A stretch of DNA of 64,000 nt from Paenibacillus melissococcoides. GTDB taxonomy: Bacteria > Bacillota > Bacilli > Paenibacillales > Paenibacillaceae. The stretch spans positions 1,637,001 through 1,701,000 of the forward strand of contig CALYLO010000001.1 in the NCBI GenBank assembly GCA_944800085.1, given 5' to 3'. A model generated the notes under the pieces. That model was given only the letters and a program-made list of their open reading frames with translations, was not told the DNA's origin and made no database searches. Positions within the stretch are counted from its first letter, which is position 1; each line of letters starts with the position of its first letter. Positions 52,648-60,037 of the stretch are shown here, in pieces. The position numbers and the translations under genes were made by a program.

Positions 52648-53994
52648 CTATTTCAAGAGCCACAGGGCAGGGACATTCGGCGGCTCCCAGCCGACTTGCG
52701 AGGTATGCGCGACCCGCGCCTCGTACGTCTTGCCATTGTATGTCACAAGCGCGCCGGCCGCATACGAGGTGTTCGGAGCCCAAGGCGTCGCCACAGGGGC
52801 AGGCGCTGTCGTTACCTTCAATGCGCTGCTGGACGGGGATACATTGCCGGAAGCATCAAACGCCACGACCGTAAACGTATTGGAGGTCTCCGGCTGCAGA
52901 GCGGAGACGGTGTAGCTCAATCCGCTCGTCGTCCCCGCCAATGCCGAACCATTATAAATGCGGTACCCGGCAACGCCGACATTGTCCGTGGATGCGCTCC
53001 AGGTCAAGGTCACGCTCGACGAGGTGATGGCGGAAGCGGTCACGGATGATTGCGCAGAGGGAGGTTCCGTATCGGGCTGCGGGGCCAGGGTGGTGAAGGT
53101 GACGACATTGCTGTTGGCCGATTGATTGCCGGCAGTATCGACTGCCCGGACCGAATACGAATAGGAGGTGCTCGGCGTCAAGCCCGTAAGCGTATAGGTT
53201 AACGTCGTTCCGTTCGTGGAAGCCGCCAGCGTGGAGCCTCGATAAATCTTATAGCCCGCGACGCCGACGTTATCGGTCGAAGCATCCCATGTCAACACGG
53301 CGCTCGTTGGCGTAACGTTCGATACGGCCAGGTTCGCCGGCGCGCTCGGAGGCGTCGGATCGACCGGGGAACCGCCCCCGAAGTCCACATCGATGACATT
53401 GTAGAACGCATTCGCCGTATCCGCGATTTCCCATACCGCCAAAATGACCTGATAGCCGGTGCGGCTCGGGACGTCGCACGTATCCGAATAGGAATGAGGC
53501 GGCTGCTTGCCTTTGTAATCGACGTTGCAGAACGGGGTCAGGTCGAAGGAAGCGCGGGTGAGCGGCTCATCCGGATTCCAGTTCTGCTTCGTGATGTAGT
53601 ACTTCCAGCTTGTGGTCGCATGATTGGCTTCAATGGTCCAATGGAACGTCGTCGTTCCCGGCGTAATGCTGACCTTGCTCCAGCGGGTGGCCGATTGCTG
53701 ATCCAGTTCCGGGAAAGCGCCGTCGGCGCTTGCGATCTTGCCGTCGGCCGGACCGGCGGCAGGGAAGCCCTTGTGCGCTTCCAGGCTTTGCGGTTCGTAG
53801 ATGATGAACCCGCATTTTTTGTTGACGCCCTTGGCGCACAGGTCTGCGCGGCTGCTTGGGGAATCAATATAGCCGTGGGCAAGCGCCTTGCCGGAGAAGA
53901 CGAGCATGACGAACAGGAAGGCGAGCGCCATGCCGCCGGCAAGCAGCCATCTCCGGAACAATGGATGAGGTACACAACGATTTGCCAACTTCAT
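52648..53994 (-). CDS. Secreted AA10 lytic polysaccharide monooxygenase with two FN3 domains and CBM5/12
   Basis: A 448-residue secreted chitin- or cellulose-active LPMO. The signal peptide ends at ALA-H40, exposing the N-terminal His of the copper brace (HGYIDSPSSRADLC); the second ligand is H125 (TIEANHATTSW). The catalytic domain ends near residue 215 (FYNVIDVDFG), then two fibronectin III domains (APANLAVSNVTPTSAVLTWD; VTASAITSSSVTLTWSASTD) and a C-terminal CBM5/12 (WAPNTSYAAGALVTYNGKTY, WEPPNVPALW) that binds chitin. It oxidatively cuts crystalline polysaccharide. All domains appear intact, unlike many neighbours. Confidence 0.95.
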   Translation of the reverse strand: MKLANRCVPHPLFRRWLLAGGMALAFLFVMLVFSGKALAHGYIDSPSSRADLCAKGVNKKCGFIIYEPQSLEAHKGFPAAGPADGKIASADGAFPELDQQSATRWSKVSITPGTTTFHWTIEANHATTSWKYYITKQNWNPDEPLTRASFDLTPFCNVDYKGKQPPHSYSDTCDVPSRTGYQVILAVWEIADTANAFYNVIDVDFGGGSPVDPTPPSAPANLAVSNVTPTSAVLTWDASTDNVGVAGYKIYRGSTLAASTNGTTLTYTLTGLTPSTSYSYSVRAVDTAGNQSANSNVVTFTTLAPQPDTEPPSAQSSVTASAITSSSVTLTWSASTDNVGVAGYRIYNGSALAGTTSGLSYTVSALQPETSNTFTVVAFDASGNVSPSSSALKVTTAPAPVATPWAPNTSYAAGALVTYNGKTYEARVAHTSQVGWEPPNVPALWLLK

Positions 53995-54241
53995 TTTCCT
54001 CCTTGCGATTGGAATGGATGTGTATAAGAACTCAAGCTGAGCTTATACCGAATGAGGGGCAATAGGCCGCGGTACGTGCAGCGAGAAATGCGCTTTAACT
54101 TCGCGGCCCGCGCATGAAGATCCGGGTATGCGGATTTGATATGTATATTTATTCATGGGGTTTGGCTCTTATTAACAGAAAATAGAAAAATTATTATGGA
54201 AGGGCTGTCGAACAAGGGCCGGGAACTGGTTTGAGCGAACG

Positions 54242-54278
54242 GCAAAAAGACGCCAAGCCGCGCGCGGCTTGGCGTCTT
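54242..54278 (-). terminator. Perfect 32-base palindrome, terminator of the aldehyde dehydrogenase gene
   Basis: A 16-base arm (54247-54262, starting AAGACGCC) is perfectly complementary to 54263-54278 with no loop base to spare. On the minus strand it is followed by TTTTT. It lies within the 377-base gap between the LPMO and aldehyde dehydrogenase genes, which holds no gene. Confidence 0.85.
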
Positions 54279-54371
54279 GCCGAATCCCGGGTTCGCGCGA
54301 TTACGTTCCGGATGCGGCCTGAGCCGTCCGCCGTAATCCTGGTCCCCGCAGTCCCATTTCCAGTCCCAGTT

Positions 54372-55850
54372 CTATTTCAGGTTCACCCAGACGGTCTTCA
54401 CTTCGGTATAGTTGTCAATCGCATAGGAGCCCATCTCGCGCCCCAGGCCCGATTGCTTGTAGCCGCCGAACGGAGCGGCCGCATCGAAGACGTTATAGCA
54501 GTTCACCCAGACGGTGCCGGCTTGCAATTTGTTCGCCAGATAATGGGCTTGCTTCAGATTTTGCGTCCAGACTCCCGCAGCCAAGCCGTAATCGGATTGG
54601 TTGGCCTGCTCGATCAAGTCGTCGAGCGTATCATACGGCATCGCAGCCACGACCGGCCCGAAGATCTCTTCGCGGGCGATCGTCATCTGCGGATCGACAT
54701 GCGCGAATATGGTCGGCTCGACGAAGTAGCCCTGATCGGCAGGCACTTTCCCGCCCGTAACGAGCTCCGCACCAGCCGCTTTCCCCGCCTCGATATAGCG
54801 CTTCACGATGTCATGCTGCTCGGACGAGACGAGCGGACCCATCTCCGTATCCGGATCGAGGCCGCTGCCCACCCGGATCCGCTTCGCCTCCGACGCCAGG
54901 TCGGCCACGACGTTATCATACAATTTCTTCTGCACATAGAGACGCGAGCCTGCCGAGCACACCTGTCCCTGATTGAAGGTGATGCCCCGCAGCGCGCCGG
55001 GCACCGCCCGGGACAGATCGGCATCCGGGAGGATGATGTTCGGCGATTTGCCGCCGAGCACAAGCGTTACTTTTTTGACGGTGTCCGCAGCTTCGCGCAT
55101 GATCGATTTCCCGACCACCGTCGAGCCGGTGAAGGCGATCTTGTCGACCTGCGGGTGCCGGACGAGCGGCGCGCCGGCCGTCTCGCCGAAGCCCGGAATC
55201 ACGTTGATGACGCCATGCGGGAACCCGGCTTCCTGGGTTAGCTGAGCCAGGTAGAGGGCGGACAGCGGCGTCTGCTCCGCCGGCTTCAGGACGACGGTGC
55301 AGCCGGTGGCGAGGGCGGCGCCGAGCTTCCAGGCCGCCATCAGCAGCGGGAAGTTCCACGGGATGATCTGGCCGACGACCCCGACCGGTTCATGTCTCGT
55401 ATAGGTAAGGAAGTTGCCTGCCGTAGGAATGGTTTGTCCGACGATTTTTGTGGCCCAGCCGGCATAATAACGGAAATGCTCGATCGTGAGCGGAAGATCG
55501 GCCGCCTTTGTTTCCCGCAGCGGCTTGCCGTTATCCAGCGTCTCCAGCTCGGCCAGCTCTTGCTTGTTCGCTTCGATAAGATCGGCCAGCTTGTAGATGA
55601 GCCGGCTGCGATCCGCGGCGCTCATGGCGGACCATTTTCCATGATCGAATGCCTGGCGCGCCGCCTTGACCGCGCGGTCCACATCCTCCTCCCGCGCTTC
55701 CGCCACGACCGCGAGCACTTGCCCCGTGGCCGGATTGATCGACGAGAAGACGTTGTTCTGGACGGATTCGACCCACTCGCCATTGATGAACAGCTTCTTC
55801 GTGCCCTGCAAAAATGCTTCAACCTTAGGACTGATATGGAATTGTGACAA
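54372..55850 (-). CDS. Aldehyde dehydrogenase with catalytic Glu replaced by Val
   Basis: A 492-residue NAD-type aldehyde dehydrogenase, full length. The nucleophile C298 (FNQGQVCSAGSR), PWNFPLLMAAWKLGAALATG, the cofactor loop FTGSTVVGKSI, EEIFGPVVA and GYKQSGLGREMG are all present. The invariant Glu of the ELGGKSP motif (Glu268 in mammalian ALDH2, the general base) is Val here: VTLVLGGKSP, codon GTG at 55059-55061 where GAG is expected. Known substitutions at this residue severely reduce dehydrogenase activity, so the enzyme may be inactive or changed. ATG 55850 with AAAGGAGTG. Confidence 0.93.
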   Translation of the reverse strand: MSQFHISPKVEAFLQGTKKLFINGEWVESVQNNVFSSINPATGQVLAVVAEAREEDVDRAVKAARQAFDHGKWSAMSAADRSRLIYKLADLIEANKQELAELETLDNGKPLRETKAADLPLTIEHFRYYAGWATKIVGQTIPTAGNFLTYTRHEPVGVVGQIIPWNFPLLMAAWKLGAALATGCTVVLKPAEQTPLSALYLAQLTQEAGFPHGVINVIPGFGETAGAPLVRHPQVDKIAFTGSTVVGKSIMREAADTVKKVTLVLGGKSPNIILPDADLSRAVPGALRGITFNQGQVCSAGSRLYVQKKLYDNVVADLASEAKRIRVGSGLDPDTEMGPLVSSEQHDIVKRYIEAGKAAGAELVTGGKVPADQGYFVEPTIFAHVDPQMTIAREEIFGPVVAAMPYDTLDDLIEQANQSDYGLAAGVWTQNLKQAHYLANKLQAGTVWVNCYNVFDAAAPFGGYKQSGLGREMGSYAIDNYTEVKTVWVNLK

Positions 55851-55866
55851 GCATAATCACTCCTTT

Positions 55867-55903
55867 GTGAGAATATTCATTGACAATGATTACAGGCTCT
55901 CAC
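55867..55903. promoter_or_regulatory. Dyad upstream of the aldehyde dehydrogenase gene
   Basis: Outer arms GTGAGA (55867-55872) and TCTCAC (55898-55903) enclose an inner near-palindrome TCATTGACAATGA (55877-55889). It sits just upstream of the start codon, so it could be a repressor site or leader hairpin. Confidence 0.4.
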
Positions 55904-55989
55904 ATGATATGTATTCTCCAGGAGGACGAATCATGCCCGTTGTGAGCGGGAGAAAGCGGGACTGGTTCATTTTCCCATATAAAAGATCC

Positions 55990-56018
55990 TTGCGGAACCC
56001 GAGATGGTTCTCTATAAT
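55990..56018 (+). promoter_or_regulatory. Promoter of the riboswitch-symporter transcript
   Basis: TTGCGG (55990-55995), 17 bases, then TATAAT (56013-56018), about 30 bases ahead of the first aptamer. Confidence 0.75.
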
Positions 56019-56045
56019 AGATAAACAACTTCATAACTGGATGAA

Positions 56046-56240
56046 GTATACGGGAGACAGGATTAAGCCTGGCCGAAGGGGCAAAGCTCTCAGGCGCTTG
56101 TTATCGTTCGTAACCGAATTGGATGAAGCAGGACCGTATACGGACAGGACTCTGGAGAGACTCCATCGCGGAGCACCGAAGGGGCAATACGTGGCAGGAC
56201 ACACGTTAAAACTCTCAGGTAAAAGGACAGGGATTGCAGA
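56046..56240 (+). promoter_or_regulatory. Tandem glycine riboswitch
   Basis: Two glycine aptamers in series. Aptamer 1: GGGAGACAGG, then GCCGAAGGGGCAA (56072-56084) and GCTCTCAGG (56086-56094). Aptamer 2: CTCTGGAGAGACTCC, then ACCGAAGGGGCAA (56175-56187), ACTCTCAGG (56211-56219) and AAAAGGACAG (56221-56230). These are the conserved gcvT-element core words in the right order. A T-tract terminator follows at 56318, so control is probably by transcription termination of the amino-acid symporter gene. Riboswitches ahead of such symporters have been reported as OFF switches (Streptococcus pyogenes); the direction here is not shown by the sequence. Confidence 0.93.
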
Positions 56241-56317
56241 TGTCAGGCATCTTTATGTTGGTATTGTGATTGCATTCACATATCGTTCTTTTTGCTGTTC
56301 TGCAAAAAATGTCCCCG

Positions 56318-56347
56318 GAGTCAAATCTATCGATTTGGCTCTTTTTT
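56318..56347 (+). terminator. Riboswitch expression-platform terminator
   Basis: GAGTCAAATC (56318-56327) pairs with GATTTGGCTC (56332-56341), one G-T pair, followed by six T, 43 bases before the symporter start. Confidence 0.85.
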
Positions 56348-56389
56348 ATGTCTTCGGACATTGATTTCAAGATGAAGAGGGGAATTGTA

Positions 56390-57730
56390 ATGCATGGGTT
56401 GGAAGTATGGCTGGATCGGGTGAATCAATTTGTATGGGGGCCGCCGCTCTTAATCTTATTGGTGGGAACGGGGATCTTCTTGACGATTCGGCTCGGGCTG
56501 CTGCAGGTGCTTCGTCTGCCGCTGGCGCTCAAGCTCATATTTACGGCGAAAAATGAAGGCCAAGGCGACGTCACGAGCTTCGGCGCGCTGGCTACCGCCC
56601 TGGCGGCCACGATCGGAACGGGGAATATCGTCGGCGTCGCCACCGCGATTCAGATGGGCGGGCCGGGCGCGCTGTTTTGGATGTGGCTGGCCGCGTTTTT
56701 TGGCATGGCGACGAAGTATGCGGAAGGCTTGTTGGCCGTGAAATTCCGGAAAATCGACGAGAACGGGCAAGTGTCGGGCGGCCCGATGTATTATATCGAA
56801 CAAGGGTTGGGGGCGAAGTTCAAGCCGCTCGCGATCTATTTCTCCATAAGCGGGGTATTGGTCGCTCTGTTCGGCATCGGCACTCTTCCCCAGGTGAACG
56901 CTATCGTGTCTTCCAGCCAGTCGGGCCTGGGGCTTCCCGTGGCGGTTACCGCGGGAGTGGTGACCCTCGCGATCGCTCTGGTGACGATTGGCGGTCTCAA
57001 GAGCATTGTCAGGGTGACCACCAAAGTCGTGCCCGCGATGGCTATCATTTATATCGCGGCATGCTTTATCGTTCTCGCAGCATTCGCCGACAAGATTCCA
57101 TCCGCGCTGTCGCTTGTCTTCCACAGCGCCTTCAACCCGGCGGCGGCCGGAGGCGGCTTCCTCGGCGCGACCGTCATGATGGCGATTCGCAGCGGCATCG
57201 CGAGAGGGGTGTTCTCGAATGAATCCGGTCTCGGCAGCGCTCCGATCGCGGCGGCGGCGGCCAAGGTGAAATGGCCCGCGGAACAGGGGCTTGTCTCGAT
57301 GACCGGGACGTTCATTGATACGATTATTGTCTGTACGCTGACCGGCCTGACGCTTATCGTGACCGGCACATGGAACGGCGCGGCGGAAGGCGCGGCGATG
57401 ACGCAGGCGGCGTTCGATGCCGCGATGCCGTTCGGTTCCATCGTTCTCATGTTATGTCTTATTTTATTTGCTTTTACGACGATTCTGGGGTGGAATTATT
57501 ACGGCGAGCGCTGCATTGTCTATTTATTCGGCGTGCGGGCGATCTTGCCTTACCGCATCGTGTTCATCGTGATGGTCGCAGCAGGCGCGTTCATCAAGCT
57601 GCAGGCGATCTATTTCCTCTCGGATATCGTGAACGGGCTGATGGCGCTGCCGAATCTGGTCGCTCTGTTGGGGCTGTCCGGCGTGGTCGTGGCAGAAACC
57701 CGACTTTACTTGCGGCATATGAAGCAGTGA
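56390..57730 (+). CDS. Sodium:alanine/glycine symporter (AGCS family)
   Basis: A 446-residue inner-membrane transporter with about 11 helices. Family signatures: FGALATALAATIGTGNIVGV, GPGALFWMWLAAFFGMATKY, GGPMYYIEQGLG and FSNESGLGSAPIAAAAAKV. It imports alanine or glycine with sodium. The start at 56390 is chosen for GAAGAGGGG upstream; in-frame starts near 56270 lie in the riboswitch platform. The tandem glycine riboswitch upstream argues that glycine is a physiological substrate. A terminator follows directly. Confidence 0.95.
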   Translation: MHGLEVWLDRVNQFVWGPPLLILLVGTGIFLTIRLGLLQVLRLPLALKLIFTAKNEGQGDVTSFGALATALAATIGTGNIVGVATAIQMGGPGALFWMWLAAFFGMATKYAEGLLAVKFRKIDENGQVSGGPMYYIEQGLGAKFKPLAIYFSISGVLVALFGIGTLPQVNAIVSSSQSGLGLPVAVTAGVVTLAIALVTIGGLKSIVRVTTKVVPAMAIIYIAACFIVLAAFADKIPSALSLVFHSAFNPAAAGGGFLGATVMMAIRSGIARGVFSNESGLGSAPIAAAAAKVKWPAEQGLVSMTGTFIDTIIVCTLTGLTLIVTGTWNGAAEGAAMTQAAFDAAMPFGSIVLMLCLILFAFTTILGWNYYGERCIVYLFGVRAILPYRIVFIVMVAAGAFIKLQAIYFLSDIVNGLMALPNLVALLGLSGVVVAETRLYLRHMKQ

Positions 57731-57770
57731 GGAGCTTAAGCGCAGGCAATGCCCGGGAATAGCAAGACTG

Positions 57771-57797
57771 GCCGAACTTTGATGTTCGGCTTTTTTT
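57771..57797 (+). terminator. Intrinsic terminator of the symporter gene
   Basis: GCCGAAC (57771-57777) pairs with GTTCGGC (57784-57790), followed by seven T. Confidence 0.88.
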
Positions 57798-57850
57798 GGT
57801 ATTTGGAGGGCGGGGCGGGAGAGGGCAGGTTAAGGCAAGGATGGGCAGGG

Positions 57851-57885
57851 ACAAGGCAGGACAAGGCAGGACAAGGCAGGACAAG
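57851..57885 (+). repeat. Tandem 10-base repeat
   Basis: ACAAGGCAGG repeated 3.5 times, within a longer GGCAGG-rich stretch (57825-57900). It lies between the symporter terminator and IS element 2. Confidence 0.85.
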
Positions 57886-57975
57886 TTAAGGCATGGCAGG
57901 TCACATGAAAATCCTGCACAGGCGCAGCATTTGGAGACCCAAGAGGCGATATTCCGAGAAAATCCTGCAAAACAG

Positions 57976-59511
57976 CACTAGCGTTGCATAGAACCTGACA
58001 TGAAGAAGACTTTAAACTCCAGATACGGAACTAATAATCATTATTTATATATATTTACAGTTTCTTTTTTCCTAGCAAAGCCAAAAGTCGATCTCCTACT
58101 AAACCATAGGAACATGTTACCATCAAATGTTAATATGCCATTATTACCTATTTAATCACCACTTTAACGGTCTTACATTGCTTTGGGTGTTTTCGTGGTC
58201 GACCACCCTTTCGTTTCTTCCGCCTGCCCTTCGAGTGCTTGGTTGGTTTGCGGTGCAGTGCCATCAAAAATTGATGCCACGTTTTATTCATATAGACCCG
58301 AAGCAGCTTTAGAAATGACCATAGCGTTTGAGTGGTGTCAGCCTCCTTCCGGACCAACATGACTAAACCATATGCGATGAAGGCTAAAAAAATCTGGTTC
58401 CATACTGCCTCTGGATGGAAACTGTACAAATGGACTAAGCTCATATGTTGCTTCATCCATTTAAAGAATAATTCAATCATCCAGCGGCGCCGATAAATCT
58501 CGCAGATTTGGGCTGCGGACTTATCCCAGACATTCGTAAGCACACGGTACTGGCGGTTCTTCTCATCGGTATACTCCACTAACCGGAGCTGGGCTTCTAT
58601 CACATGGCCTTCTTCATCCTTGTAGCTCACGATCACGTCAGCATCACGCACCACAGGCGTCGTTTCATCGATCTCGTGCTCGCAGATGATCGCCGTCTTG
58701 TTGCTTTTCTTAATGCGTGCCACGAAGCGTAGATTATCATCCAGCCACTGCTTATAGTGACCATATGTGATGTACCCGCGATCCAAAACATGAATGGCAT
58801 CTTTATCGATCACCAGATCCAAAGCCACTTCGCTGTCAGCAACGCCTCGTGTGGAACAAACAATGTTTTCGGGATAGACGGTATCCGGGTCGCAAACAGC
58901 AAGTTTGGTGTGGATCTTTACCCCGTTGCTGTGTTTGGAGCAGTAGGCCCATTTTCCAGCGACATCAGGGAGTGTAAGTACCGTTGAATCGACAATGCTC
59001 AGTTTCCCGATGCCGGGGATACCCTGCTTCGGATAAAGTTGTTGCAAACGTTGTGTCACTTGAATCCATAGCTGCTGCAACACCGGTAAAGGCAACGCTC
59101 TGAGTGTACGTACGAGTTGGGAAGCGCTAATGGATTTCAAGTGGATCGCCTGCTGCAGCTGTTCGTTCGCACGCAACGCGTTGCAGATATCTTCGAGGTC
59201 CGTGCGTTTATTCAATTGAGCATCAATGAGTAGTTTGATCGCTCTCACGAGTGTAAACTTTCGTCGATAATTGAAGATTGGGAATTCGTCGTCCGAGAGC
59301 TGAATCAAATTTAGGCATTTACAAATGACGGTCTGATCTGGTATATTACCCATGGTCTTTTCTCCTTTTGGTGAGGGAATGGGTAACATGCCTATCCTTC
59401 AACATTAGGAGATTTTTTTATGAGTTACCAGATATAATCGATCAATAAATTGAAGAAAAAGTAATTAATGAGAAATATATTTTTCATGTCAGGTTTGGTG
59501 CAAGGCTAGTG
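57976..59511 (-). mobile_element. IS4-family insertion sequence 2 (1536 bp, complete)
   Basis: Imperfect ~29-base terminal inverted repeats: left CACTAGCGTTGCA...AACCTGACATGAA, right (inverted) CACTAGCCTTGCA...AACCTGACATGAA. Flanked by 9-base direct repeats GCAAAACAG (57967-57975 and 59512-59520). It encodes one intact transposase. The outer ends match those of IS 1 over CACTAGC-TTGCA, so the two are related but distinct elements. Confidence 0.93.
58148..59353 (-). CDS. IS4-family DDE transposase (IS 2)
   Basis: A 401-residue transposase with catalytic D122 (LSIVDSTVL), D191 (HVLDRGY) and E294 in EIYRRRWMIELFFKWMKQH. It shares with IS 1 the LKSISASQL block, the GIGKL-x-x-D region and a Lys/Arg-rich tail with the RKPT motif, but is clearly diverged elsewhere. 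The ATG at 59353 (MGNIPDQTVICKCL) has AAAAGGAGAAA upstream. Intact. Confidence 0.93.
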   Translation of the reverse strand: MGNIPDQTVICKCLNLIQLSDDEFPIFNYRRKFTLVRAIKLLIDAQLNKRTDLEDICNALRANEQLQQAIHLKSISASQLVRTLRALPLPVLQQLWIQVTQRLQQLYPKQGIPGIGKLSIVDSTVLTLPDVAGKWAYCSKHSNGVKIHTKLAVCDPDTVYPENIVCSTRGVADSEVALDLVIDKDAIHVLDRGYITYGHYKQWLDDNLRFVARIKKSNKTAIICEHEIDETTPVVRDADVIVSYKDEEGHVIEAQLRLVEYTDEKNRQYRVLTNVWDKSAAQICEIYRRRWMIELFFKWMKQHMSLVHLYSFHPEAVWNQIFLAFIAYGLVMLVRKEADTTQTLWSFLKLLRVYMNKTWHQFLMALHRKPTKHSKGRRKKRKGGRPRKHPKQCKTVKVVIK

Positions 59512-59930
59512 GCAAAACAGCATCATTTCGCCCGTTTTGAACTCTATCCGTGCCAAATCGCAGGTAATTCCTGTATTTTTGCAGCATTCCTTTTTTCACA
59601 AACTCGGGTCAATGAAATTACTGCATTCTTGCAGCATTGGTGGGGTCGAAGAACAGAGGGGGGAGAAAATGCGGCTTTGGTGAAGTGGATGGACAGAGGG
59701 GAAGGAGGTAATGCCGCATTGGTGAGCAGATGAACAGAGGGGGCAGATAATGCAGGAGTAGATAAACAGAGGGGACGGATTCCTAATGGATGGGCTGAGC
59801 TGATGACGGATGGGCGGAAGGAAATTCAGTTTGTTGTGAATCGAACAAAGGGACGGAGTAAATCCAGCTATGGTGGAGTGGATAAACAGAGTGGAGGGAG
59901 CAAACTTCAGCTATGATGGACCAGATGACG
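59512..59930 (+). repeat. Intergenic repeat tract with GCAGC and AACAGAGGGG motifs
   Basis: The first part (59521-59645) holds CCTGTATTTTTGCAGCATTC and CTGCATTCTTGCAGCATTGG, related in style to the CCTGCA/TGCAGG words of repeats A-C. From about 59645 the phrase AACAGAGGGG or ACAGAGGGG recurs at irregular ~35-45-base intervals (near 59652, 59693, 59729, 59766, 59885), each followed by G/A-rich text and ATGC words: a degenerate tandem array. No gene up to 60037. Confidence 0.55.
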
Positions 59931-60037
59931 AGGTTGCGGGCGCGATCAAGTTTTTTGCTTTCAGCCCGGCTTCATATAAAATGTAGGTATATGGAGATAC
60001 GCAATCGCTAGAAATCGTACTAATGGAGGATATCCCG

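Noticed and set aside
55666..56364. 232-codon + strand frame across the riboswitch
   Set aside because: It reads through the aptamers and terminator; the conserved RNA core words explain the sequence better.
59640..59930. CRISPR array
   Set aside because: Units are degenerate, spacing is irregular, there are no unique spacers of constant length and no cas genes nearby.
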